Assembly (NCBI GenBank): GCA_018894105.1
Contig: CM032117.1
Coordinates: 34,762,501 to 34,826,500, forward strand
Length of the DNA stretch: 64,000 nt
Direction of reading: 5' to 3'
From: Jacaranda mimosifolia
Taxonomy: Eukaryota; Streptophyta; Magnoliopsida; Lamiales; Bignoniaceae
Part shown: in pieces, positions 36,001 through 46,363 of the stretch
How positions within the stretch are numbered: position 1 is the stretch's first letter
How the letters are laid out: every line of letters starts with the position of its first letter
Position numbers and translations under genes: made by a program
Notes under the pieces: generated by a model
What the model was told of the DNA's origin: nothing
The model's input: the letters and a program-made list of their open reading frames with translations, nothing else
The model's database searches: none

Positions 36001-36952
36001 CATGCTCTTTCCCTGTACCCTCTTAGTCAAACCCTGTATCCTCCTCAACCCTGTCACCACCCATGGCCTCAACTCCTGCTCCCTCCTCAACCTTGGCATC
36101 ACTGCCAATACCCTTGATCCCTACACCCTTCTCAACCCATGCACCCTTCTCAACTCTGCCATCACTGCCCACATCTTTAGCCCCTGCACCCATATCTCCT
36201 TTACCATCAAGACATGCAGCCTCATTAACAACTGCATCACCATGTCTAAGAACATCTGCAACAGCACACTCATGCTCAGCATCACCATCTGCAGCCACCC
36301 CCTTAGAGTCTCTACCCTCAGCAGCTTGGCTATCAATAGCAGGTGCTACATTATCTACATTAGCATCTGCAACCACCTCCTCAGAGGATTTTCTCTCAGT
36401 AGCTTGGCTATCAGCATTCATACCAGCTACCTCTACTTCAACATCCTCACTATTTCTAACATGTGGATCAGCAACATATTCTTCAACAATTCAATTGGAT
36501 GACTGCCCTTTATATTGAGGCTCCTCATCACCATGAAATGTTATTTCATTAATCATCTATCGAACATGTTCATCTTGGCTCTCTAAGTAGTTATTGGCTA
36601 GGATATTTCCTTGTGTATCTATCACAAGAAGAGAGTTGCCTACATCCTTAGCATATGTGGGGCAAACAAGATCTACACCACTGTACCACCTCACAATCTC
36701 ACTAATACTTTCCTCATTTAGCACCACCCTTATCCCTTTCTCAAGAGAGTATCTAGGCACTTTGAAATAAAAAAACAACAGCTGTTGCATTTCCCTAAAC
36801 CATGCATACATGTCATGAAGCAATTCTAGGGTGAGAGTGTCAATTAAGGTTCCTCTAAACACCCTACTCCTGCCACCTACGTATTGTAGGTTGGGAGAGC
36901 TCACAAAGTGACCCCCTATCCATATTTTAATGTCACTATATGGGCAATCCAT
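33083..36952 (-). pseudogene. MULE transposase (MURA-like), broken
   Basis: Read on the - strand in order: an N-terminal PB1-like part (36952-36557; GGHFVSSPNLQYVGGRSR, FFYFKVP); a long low-complexity acidic region (36420-34950); the MuDR DNA-binding domain (34817-34626; LVVGMKFASAQVFREAL, CANEGCNWGIHAS); the DDE transposase (34497-33628; IIGLDRCFLKSYHRG, FIFDRQKGLVEAI, NNLSESFNSYILPVRDK); a SWIM zinc finger around 33420-33365 (NGYPCPHACATIAE); and a CCHC knuckle at 33125-33083 (CQNCLQKGHKIVTC). This is the complete usual order. At least eight stops (for example 36554-36556, 34933, 34165) and frameshifts near 35490, 34497 and 33150 inactivate it. Confidence 0.82.
35721..36030 (-). repeat. 36-bp coding minisatellite in the MULE transposase
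   Basis: A unit of about 36 bp, marked on the + strand by TGCTCAGCCCCTA and CCATCAAGCCC, recurs about eight times (starts near 35721, 35757, 35796) with some 21-, 39- and 42-bp variants. Steps are multiples of three, so the protein has 12-residue repeats like EQEDVGLKGIGA. It lies between the PB1-like and DNA-binding parts. Confidence 0.75.
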
Positions 36953-39652
36953 TTCACCTACAATGAACTAAATGAAAAAGTCCATTAATCCATAATCCAC
37001 TCAAATTTAATCCATTAAACCAATATTCAAACTGTAAGCATAGTATTTATTTATATCTTTAAAAGGCCAGATTACCCCTTAGAAAACATTGTAAGTGTTA
37101 AACTGCCCCCTCATATAAAAAGGGAGGGGGGCTAAATACCCTTATTTCAAGTATGACAATCATATGACAATAATGGGCCTTATCACACCCTTTATCAGGA
37201 TAAATTACAATATAAAAAGGGCAAAGTAGCCCCACGTGTTTTCAGAAAAGAACTAAATCAACATTAATCACCTTTTCATTGACTGTTTCAAACGTTAACA
37301 AAAATATATGATATATACTATATACATACACCTTTGCATACATAACAACAAAAACAAACATTCATTGGGAGTTAACATAGAAGTAATCTTTCAATTCTTC
37401 CTATGAATCTTTTCTTATATGCATGGGATTCAAAAATTCCTTCTTTAGGTTTGGTAACAATAAAAGAGAACGACTACAAAATCCAAAAAAATCATTCCAA
37501 TTTAAAAAAATTGTTTGTTTACTTCTTCTCCAACATCAACATTCACTTGTGTAGTTCTTCGCCTTCAGAGAAGATGAGTAGCACTAGGACAAAAAAATTC
37601 AAATAAACCCGGAAAGAACAAAAGAAACTAAATAACAAATCAAATAATTTTCTGTTGTTATGGAGAGTTTCCAAAATAAAATATGCACTAACCCAGAAAG
37701 ATATACAAACATGCTTCGCACACAAAATATCAAGTGAAACATACATTTCCAAGAGAAATGACATCTCACTATAGTTCGTAAAAAAAACAGATGAATACTA
37801 CATAGAAAAGATGAAAGCCAACGTACCTAAAAGGGTTTCTCAGAAAATGATTCTTCTTTCGTTGGCTATCTCTTCGACAATGTATGTTCTCCTCGTGGTG
37901 CAATGCAAGAGCGTTTTGAATGATGATTCTTCGAGTGGATTTCCCTTGGTGATTTCCTTGCGGTGTGATGAAGGAGTGATTTTGGGAATTTTATCAGATT
38001 TCGAATTGTGTCTTTCTTTTCTCACTATCTCCTTTGATTCCTCATGTCAAAGCGCTATGGAGGGAAGAGGGAAAAATGTAATTTTTTTTTTCTAGAAGGA
38101 CAATTCTGTCTCTTCATAATTTTTTCTCATTGAATAGTGTTAATGGGGCGAGTAAACCAATTTTTATAAAACTCAAGGTACTAAATATACTCCATTTTTA
38201 ACAGAGGGGGTTTTGTAGCAATTTTGAATAACATAGGGGGTAATGTGTATTTAGCCCGTGTAATGATTGATATATGTGGTTGTAATAAAATGATGTGTAA
38301 TTAATTTAATTGGTGATTTATTATGAAATTTACATTTTTTTTTATAAATTTAACATTAGGAAATGATGTAATACTTGGAAGAAAATACTTACTAATAAAT
38401 ATTAATTATTTATGAAATCATAATTATATCTTAATTATAAAAAAATTGGCTAATAGCATAATTATGTCATAATTGTTAATATCGGCTTATATAAAAAAAA
38501 TTAATTATTGTACATTAATTATAAACTAATTACTAATTATTAATTAAAATATAATTATTTAACTATTCATTATTTTTTATTTATGTAAAAATAAAAATTA
38601 ATTATTGATTTTAAAAAAATCATTTATTTAATAATTTATATTTGTGATACTTATAACAATTAATCAAGTTGAAAAAATAAATAATTTTATATTATATGAA
38701 ATTAAATCATCTTAAATTATTTATTAAATAAATAAACATAATATTTAACTATACGTGAATGAAATATAAAACATAATTAATATATAAATAACAAGTATAT
38801 AAATAATTAAATAAGTTAATTTAATTAATTTAATAGGTTATTTAATTATTTTAGCTTATTATTTAATTAATACATTATTTAGTAAATAAATTACTTATTA
38901 AACAATCAAATAATTTTTACTTAAATTTAATTAATTTTATCGATAATTATTTTAATTATATTAATATTAATTTATTAAACTTAATATATTATTAAATAGT
39001 AATTAAATTTATTATTATAATTTTAAATAAGTCTAAAGATTAATATTTATTGAAGATTTTTTTTTTGAAGAAGATTAGTTTATCTATTATATCAAATTAA
39101 AATATCTTAAATTATTTATTAAATGAATAAATGTAACATTTAATTAATACATTAAATATTAAATATAACTAAATACATTATTTAATTAATAAGTAATTTA
39201 ATTAATTAGTTAAGTTAATTTAATACATTATCTAGTAGACAAATTATTTAGTAATAATATAAATAATATTTAATTAAATTTAGTTATTTTTTTCCGACAA
39301 CTAATTAATTAAATTTTTAAACACAAGTTTTAGAATTTTATAACTAGTAAATTTTTTTTATATAAATATATATATATATATTATATATATATATTTATAT
39401 TTATGGATAAGTGAAGTAAGATAGTAATAAATGAATAAATGATGTGAAAGGTAAAGTGAAAAAGTGAAGGGATAGATGGTAGGTAGGGAAGGTGTGGTTT
39501 ATAGGATATAGGGTATTTTGAGATTGTTTTGGGAGGAGTTTTTTGGGTATAAATTTTTTATATTTTGGAAGAAGGATTGGAGAATATGTATGTATTTTGG
39601 ATATATGTTGGGAATTGGAAAATATCCTAGGAAAACGGAGAACACAACCTAG

Positions 39653-39927
39653 TCTTTTTATCTCCAAGTAAACAGTATAAATACTCCATCTTCAGAAGCA
39701 AGGGTAAGTGGACATCCATTCTGTGGACTGTTACTCTGCTCAAATACTTCCATGTCAATATTCTAACTTAACAATTGGTGGGTCTTAGCCGAGGACCTTC
39801 TGGGCTAGACTGACATTTGTTTCGTGGCTACAGGTTCCATCCCACGTCCGTGAAAAACTATCTTTCTAGTCAGAATACCTTGCAGATCATGGTCAAGAAA
39901 CCCATCATACTAAAAATAACATCATCA
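39653..39927 (+). repeat. Second part of the 3' LTR, element B
   Basis: It resumes the LTR with TCTTTTTATCTCCAAG and continues to AACATCATCA, colinear with 19265-19540. The TATA box (TATAAATA) and most of the hairpin are still visible. Confidence 0.88.
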
Positions 39928-39932
39928 ACACT

Positions 39933-40741
39933 AAAAATAATTATATAATTGAAATAATTTATTTTATAATAATATTTATTTTAATTCATGTGATTAAAAT
40001 ATGAATTGTAATTATTATTAGCATTTATTGAAAGTAAATTTATTACTAATTAAATAAAATATATGAATATTTCAACTAAAAATATTATGTTTGAAGATAA
40101 TTTATACTAAAATAAGTTGTAAAATATCAAGAATTGCTCACTCTAAATTTATAAATTATACAAAAATTTATAAAATAATAAATTTTAAAAAAATAAATAA
40201 AAGAATAAAGACAATAAAAACAGCGCATAATAGTTTACTAAATATGCTTTTTAAATTAGATATATGTATATATATATATTTACACGTCATATTTTGATAT
40301 GATAAATAAGTAAATCATTTCTTTTCTAATATAAAGCTTTTTGTATAATTTCTTAATAGTGTGAAAGTTATAATTACAATTTTCATGACATTTAAGAATT
40401 TTAAATGTTAAATATTTCTTGTTAGAATAAATATATAATTTCTTTGTACTTTATCTATTAAAATAGCTTACATTATGTTACCGATTATTTGATAACTAAT
40501 TCAATCAGTAGTTAGTAACATACAATTTTTATAAGTTAAAATATCTCTTAATATCCATATAACTCTGATAAGTAAAATTTATTTCATTTTATTTTTATAT
40601 GTAGATGATTTATTATTTTTAAAATTATCAATTAACATATATTATGTACATAAATAAAATAATAAGTAAATTATCAATATTCAATTTAAAATAAAATATC
40701 AATATCTCATAAGAAATTATACATGAATTCTTAAAATTGTT

Positions 40742-40783
<42 letters not shown>

Positions 40784-41139
40784 AAAAAGGTAATGAACAA
40801 TTAATTTTATATGATACTTAAGCAAACTATTTTTTTTTCTGAAATAAAAGAAATCTTTAGTATGATCTTGTTAATAATGTAAAGGCCATAGAAATAATTT
40901 TTATAATACTTGAGGACTTAAAATAATTATTTGTCAATATGTTAAGTTTGCTTACTTTTTTTTAGGGATTTTCTTTATCATTCTAAGATTATCAAATGAC
41001 ATATTTTACATATTATGTAAATTATTATAAAATAATAATTAGTTTTAAATATTTAACTTAATACATAATACATACTAATATCTTATTAAACAGAAAATGG
41101 ACAAATAAATAATAGTTTGAATAAAAATTTATTGATTTA
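39933..41139. other. Very AT-rich spacer
   Basis: No gene or recognised element. It includes an AT dinucleotide run at about 40750-40780. Confidence 0.55.
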
Positions 41140-41144
41140 ATTAT

Positions 41145-43395
41145 TGGAATAAGTGCCTTGCAAGCCAATTAGATTGGCGTTGTAAACTATTTCACTTGTG
41201 ATAAATTATTGATTGAATGATATATATAATATAGACATCTTTATCTTATGTTTATATTTACTTCACTGGCATTTGGTTGAAGCCCATAGATCACATAAGA
41301 CTACGGGACTTAGTCATGCACTGCGTGGTCATTATGGAATAAGTCTTACACGATCGTGATCTTAAATCTTTCAAGTCATAGTATCTTAAGAGATAGGGCA
41401 TCTAAGATCTAGATAGACTTGCACTAACAATGCATAGATCCAAGGAGTTGGATATTGCTCCATTCCATGGGCAATCTCATATGAGATATAGATGCATGTT
41501 AGTGGATGCTTGTTAGGGAACAAGGCACTGAAGACCCACCTGGAGAATCTACTAGATAGCCGAAGTGGCAAGTCGGTAGTAGTAAGTTCTCCTGTTTGCG
41601 CTAGTGCATATAATTAGTTCTTTGACTTGAGGATCCATGGTAACTTTGTGTTTATGTCCTCATGCTTTGACTCCTCCTTGGTCACTTAGTGGGCGGGCCG
41701 TTCGGGTGGTGAATGGGCATGAGCTACTTAGACATAGAGGTTTGTGAGATCCAAGATGAAATTCGACTCCTCATCTTTGTGAAGGGCGAATGTATCTCCT
41801 ATGTATTCTATAATGATCGATTCTAAGGAGTCATTGCGTAAGGCAGTATGACAATTTGGAAAAGGAGTTTTCCAAATATGAGGTCATGAAGTGGAATAGA
41901 ACATTAGAAATAGAGATATAGTATCGAGGCTATTAGGGAGCTAACAAATATCTTATCCTAGGCCTCTTTATGGGATAGGAGACGGAAGGACCGTATTTGC
42001 ATGGTACGCATGAAGCTATGATGGTTCTCCAAAAGCATTAACTTCGGCCAATTAGTTGGGCTCCATGGGCTTGAGGTTGGACATCGACCATGGAGATTGT
42101 GTACTCTTCAATTAATGGAGATTAATTAAATTGAGTCGATTAGTTTAAAAGAGTTTAAACTAAAATGAATATATGATATTCTAAAGTCACAAGGAGTTGT
42201 GAGCCCATGTCCAATGAATAGTAGAACCTAATGGGTCACACACAAAAGCCAATTACATTTCCTAAGTAACGGAAGAACTTTCTAAGTGTTAGAAAATTCA
42301 CTCCATGGAGACCCATTTTTGGGTGATCGAAAATTGAGGTCCATGTTGGCTTGATTAATTTAAGTGTTAAATTGATCAACTAATTTAAGGATATAAGTTA
42401 AAACAACAATTAAGGAGTTAATTATTTGGTGCTACATGACCATCAATAGGTCAAGTTAACTTCAAGAGTTAAGTTAACAAAATTAAGCTTACAGAGTTAA
42501 GCTAGTTGACTTAAAGAGCTAAGTTAAGAATTAATTAATTAAATTAAATAATTAATGAGACGAATATATTTTAGAAGGAAAATTTAAATGATAGGATCAT
42601 TTTAATGTGGCATTTAATTAATTTGAAATTAGATTTCAAATATAATTGAAATGTACACAAATTCAAATTTGATTTGAATATGCCAACTAAGCATGCATGT
42701 TGGCAGCCCCCCCTCCCCTGAGGAAAGTGTGATGCCACCTTGGCATCACACCATCCTCACTCTATATATAGATATAGAGTGACAGGGACGAAAGTCTAGC
42801 ATTCAAGCAAGTGAAGAATTAGATTCTCACTTTTCCCCCCATTTTCAAGGTGTTCATTCATATGTTGAAGATCACCTTCCTCTCCTTCTCCCTACCCAAA
42901 AATCGGCCATCTCCCTCTCAACTCTCCTCTCTTTCTCCAGCTAAAAGTGAGGAGTAGTAGGATTTGGATTGGTGTGTGGATCATTTCAATAGAGGCAAAA
43001 CAAGTGGATTGCTAAGCCTTTGGAGATCCACCTATGAGACCAGTCTCTTGTCAATTTTATTCCAAGAGATTCAAAAGGATTTTTGATCTGAAATTTGTTC
43101 CAACAGCTTCCTAAAGGAGTTGAGCATCTACTGGAATTTTTTAAGTATTTTTGGAGAGTTTTGAATTGGTAAAAAATCTTGCTTCCAACTACGCCGCAGT
43201 CTGGCAGATTTTGTTTGAAGAAGTTCTTCAATCTACCTTTGGATTTTGCTTTTTGAGGTAACTCTTCAACCAAATCTGAATCCTAAATCATGTTTAGATC
43301 ATTGGTTGCTTGTAAGCACTAGTTTATTTAAGCTTTTGAAGTTTTTATATTGGATCTTAGTGCCTTATTTGCTTTCACTAATGCTATTCGTACCA
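41145..43395 (+). mobile_element. Solo LTR, probably of a Ty1/copia element
   Basis: A single 2251-bp block runs from TGGAATAAGTGCCTTGC to GCTATTCGTACCA, with TG...CA ends and flanks ATTAT / AATAT (4 of 5 matching). A TATA-like TCTATATATAGATATAGAG lies near 42761-42779, followed by pyrimidine-rich leader-like DNA, as expected for U3 then R/U5. The end motif GCTATTCGTACCA is one I associate with LTRs followed by a TGGTATCAGAGC primer site in copia-type elements. No internal region or second LTR is seen. The family assignment is from memory. Confidence 0.6.
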
Positions 43396-43400
43396 AATAT

Positions 43401-43858
43401 GTATAGGTAAAATAATCTGTTGTGAATTATTATTAAACAAAATGTGAAAAAATATGATCTAAATATTAAAAAAATTACAAATAAATGTACTCAAAGAATA
43501 TAAAGATGTAATTGGCTATTTTAAGTGTTTATGCATTAAACTTTTAAAATTTCAACTACACCAATAATATATCCATGTGTCCCAAAAAATTTTATTCAAA
43601 TATTCAAGAATGAGTTTGTTATTATTGTGTCAACTGTTTAAAACTTCTTGAGTTGAAAATTTCGATAATATAAAAATAAAAATTAAGAAATTATAGTAGT
43701 TGAAAGTAGATCCTCATATTTACAATATACTTAAAATTCAAATTAGAATATTAGTTAATATTTTAGATATACGATTTTATCTACAAATATTTTGCATGTT
43801 TATAAGAGATTATCTTAAAAATAATTAAATTTGAAAATTTTATAAGTTTAGAATTTAC
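43401..43858. other. AT-rich spacer
   Basis: No gene seen. Its last part (near 43845-43861) is the left half of a tandemly duplicated segment that continues after the CACTA-type element. Confidence 0.5.
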
Positions 43859-43861
43859 GTA

Positions 43862-45099
43862 CACTACAAAAAAATATGCTTTTTACTATGGTTAATTATG
43901 TGTAGTATATAGTTATTAAGTGTAGTAAAAAGTTATTAACTACACTTGTGCCACACTTTTCTAGCCGTAGGCATTGTGAGCGAGGTAAAAGCTTCGCTAC
44001 ACTTTTTTAAACGTGGTAATTGACTTTTGCTATGAAATTATATTCAATTACTACAAATTTAATGTGTGGTAAAAGCTATCAAATGCACCACTATCTTTTA
44101 CTACAATAAAAAAAGTGTAGTATATAGTAGTTAATTGCCACACTTTGAAAATTGTAGTAAATACTTAAATTATTTTTCACCACAATTAAATGTAGTAAAA
44201 ACCAATTAATTTGGGGAGCTTACTTTTTTTATTTTTATACGCAGAGATAATAGGAGCTTATCAGGATTCGAACTCTTAACCTTATTCTTGTGTGTGTGAA
44301 AGTAATGCCACTACGCCAATAATCACTTTGTTATTAATTAGCTAAATTAATATATTTGATTACTTAATCAACGTTTTTTAATAATAAAAGTTATTGGAGA
44401 CAAATATTTATTTTGCCTCAAAAGTTAAATTTTCTTGCTGTTTTGAGGAACTTTGTTACTTAGGAAAATTAAGTATTTGATTAATTAATCAAATATTTTT
44501 TAATAATAAAAATTAGAGGAAATTTTTTATTTTACCTCTACTTTTATTAATTAAAACCATGAGTAGTTAGGAATTTTTTAGGAGTTTTATTTGTTAATTT
44601 AGAATTTAGTTAATTAATTAATATTTTAATAATAAAAATTGGAAGCAATTTTTTAATTTACCTTGAATATTATTTATTAAGCATTACTTCCAACATATTT
44701 TTCTTGTTTTCTAGTGATTTTTTTTTTTTCGTTTAAGATCTTAATCTTTGCCTTCAAATTTTCACAAGTGTCATTGTTTTTACTTCACTAATGACAAAGT
44801 ATGGTTAGTTCATTAACTTTTTGCGCTAATGAAAAAGTATGGTTAATTCATTAACTTTTTGCTACAGTTTATGTAAAATTGTAGTAAATGTACAATATTA
44901 TTCATCTCATATAAAAATTATGGTAAATAAGTATATTTTTTGTTACGATAAGATGAAGTGTAGCATTTAATATAACTTTTACCACACATTTGGAATTTTA
45001 TACTACAATAGTAAAATCATAGCAAATAATCCTTTTTCACTACATTATTTTTAGTGAAGTAAAAAAATATTGTAGCAAAAAGCATATTTTTTTGTAGTG
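43862..45099. mobile_element. Non-autonomous CACTA-type element
   Basis: Both ends start CACTACAAAAAAATATGCTT and are inverted copies of about 22 bp. A 3-bp duplication GTA flanks it (43859-43861 and 45100-45102). Many subterminal copies of TGTAGTAAAA in both orientations are present, as is usual for CACTA elements. No transposase is found. A SINE lies inside (44226-44321). Confidence 0.82.
44226..44321 (-). mobile_element. tRNA-derived SINE inside the CACTA-type element
   Basis: On the - strand the A box is TGGCGTAGTGG (a perfect fit to TGGCNNAGTGG) and the B box is AGTTCGAATCC (10 of 11 of the consensus), 30-40 bp apart, followed by an A-rich tail. Between the boxes is CACACACACA. AAAGTGATT before and AAAGTAAGC after may be the duplication. 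It shares the TGGCGTA start with the SINE at 7928. It is not a functional tRNA: no cloverleaf is evident. Confidence 0.65.
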
Positions 45100-45100
45100 G

Positions 45101-45300
45101 TATCAACTAATGTAAAATTATCATTTATTAAATTTAAAACTCTTTATTAAGAATTTAATGATTTGATATTTCACAAAATATGTATATTATGTTTCTTATT
45201 TAAGTTTAGAATTTACATATCAACTAATGTAATATTATTCATTTATTAAATTTTAAACTCTTTATTAAGAATATAATGATGTGATATTCCACAAAAGAGA
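45101..45300. repeat. 117-bp tandem duplication
   Basis: TATCAACTAATGTAA starts at 45101 and again at 45218, with TTTAAACTCTTTATTAAGAAT and ATTTCACAAAA-type sequence in both units. The segment AAGTTTAGAATTTAC is also shared with the DNA left of the CACTA-type element at 43862. Confidence 0.8.
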
Positions 45301-46358
45301 TATATTACTCTTCTTATGAGAAGTTGATAAGTTGTAAAGTGTTTTAAGTGAATTACAGTATGTAAAAAGTAATCATTATTGCAAAGTCATTTTTTCACTT
45401 GTGAAATATATATTTAACATAAGTTATTTCACAAATTATATGAATACTTAGAATTCTAAGGTATAATTATAAGGAGACAATTATTTAATTAAGATATGAT
45501 ACAATTCAATAATGTATACTTCAACTAAAAATAAAGTGATCATAATTTTGAAATATAAAAAAATTATTTGATATAAAAGATTAATTTCATTGTTTCGACA
45601 TAACTTAAATTATCAATTACCTTATTTAGATAAATTTTAAATTGTTCTTAAAATAAAAATTGTATAGTTAAATTAAAAATAAAATATCAAACCTTTTTTG
45701 ACCTTAGTATTTTTGTTTAGTTAAATCATTCAACTTTAAATATACACTTATTAGATACTCTTAATGTGTCTATTGTGTGTATTATTTTTCATCATGCCAA
45801 GTCACGAACAATTATTAGAATTATCAAAGTATAAGTTATCAAAATATGGAATATACACATATCATATAAAAGAGTATTTTATCTAGTAATAAATTTTAAG
45901 TTTCTAAGTATATGTAAGTCTCTCTATAACTAATTTATATATACTGATAGAGAAATGAAATATTTTTATAAAAGTATTATAAATATAAGTAAATATTTAG
46001 TTAAATTGAAATATAAATATCAAGTATAATTAAGTAAATTCCACATAAAAAAATGCATAGTTATGTAATTGAAATATTATATTTTTTTTATTAAATCTAA
46101 TTAAGTAAATTACATATAATTTTTTTTTTCTCTCCATCCATTTGATAGAAAAATTGAATTAATTTCAACTACTTAGCAAAATGACATTCTTCATAAAGCC
46201 ACACTATTCTAAATACATTATTCAATATAAAACAAACACAAATAATTTTCTTTTTTACCAATAGAAATCAAAAGAACTATAGTAAAAGGATAGTAAAATA
46301 CAAATACAATAACCAAATACATTATGACTTGAATTTATATGATGAGATAAAATATTAA
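45301..46358. other. AT-rich spacer
   Basis: No gene or recognised element is seen in this stretch. Confidence 0.5.
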
Positions 46359-46363
46359 TCTAT

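Larger units (their letters stand above)
30149..38257. mobile_element. Mutator-like transposon (MULE), 8.1 kb
   Basis: A perfect 10-bp duplication GTGTAATGAT flanks it (30139-30148 and 38258-38267), within the 8-11 bp range usual for Mutator. The left end GGGGAAAATACGCATAATCC and right end (- strand) GGGCTAAATACACATTACCC open inverted repeats that continue at about 75% match for at least 55 bp, including TTCAAAATTG and ACAAAACCCCCT in both. Inside: a decayed transposase on the - strand, a GRF-zinc-finger-like gene on the + strand, and two tandem arrays. It would have been autonomous before decay. Confidence 0.88.
29858..39648. mobile_element. PIF/Harbinger-like DNA element inside the 3' LTR of element B, itself split
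   Basis: It interrupts the LTR exactly between GAGAAATTA and GTCTTTTTATCTCC. Flanks are TTA on the left and CTA on the right (or TAG/TAG one base over), a 3-bp duplication. The left end is GGGGCTTGTTTTCT; the right end on the - strand is GTTGTGTTCTCCGTTTTCC, so the terminal repeats are short and imperfect. Without the Mutator-like insertion at 30149-38257 it is about 1.7 kb, extremely AT-rich at 38290-39390 with many TTAATTAA-like runs. No transposase is seen. A related end starts at 63699. The superfamily is inferred from duplication size and GGG...TTGTT ends. Confidence 0.55.
18917..39927 (+). mobile_element. Ty3/gypsy retrotransposon of the Tat type, element B, with nested insertions
   Basis: The 5' LTR is 18917-19540; the 3' LTR is split into 29476-29858 and 39653-39927. 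A primer-site-like TTTGGCGCTGCCTGTG follows the 5' LTR and a purine tract AAGTGGGGGGTACTCA precedes the 3' LTR. Order inside: gag, protease, RT, RNase H, remnant of a second RNase H, integrase, repeat-rich 3' region, antisense gene. The second RNase H, whose complete counterpart is seen in element C, is the mark of the Tat lineage. Insertions: a hAT element in the RNase H region and a stacked pair of DNA transposons in the 3' LTR. Flanks ACATC and ACACT are only a poor match, so the duplication is eroded or the ends are slightly misplaced. Confidence 0.88.

Noticed and set aside
35513..36502. Long + strand open frame of 329 codons rich in Leu, Cys, His and Pro
   Set aside because: It is the shadow of the - strand transposase repeat region; composition and 36-bp periodicity are explained by the antisense protein.
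29850..39652. 9-bp duplication AGAAATTAG / ACAACCTAG around the outer DNA element in element B
   Set aside because: Only 6 of 9 match, whereas a 3-bp reading (TTA/CTA or TAG/TAG) restores the LTR exactly and agrees with the TTA before the related element at 63699.
18912..39932. Target duplication for element B
   Set aside because: ACATC and ACACT share only 3 of 5 bases, so I do not claim one.
44226..44321. Functional tRNA gene
   Set aside because: A and B boxes are present but no cloverleaf or CCA-compatible acceptor stem can be drawn, and an A-rich tail follows; it is a SINE.
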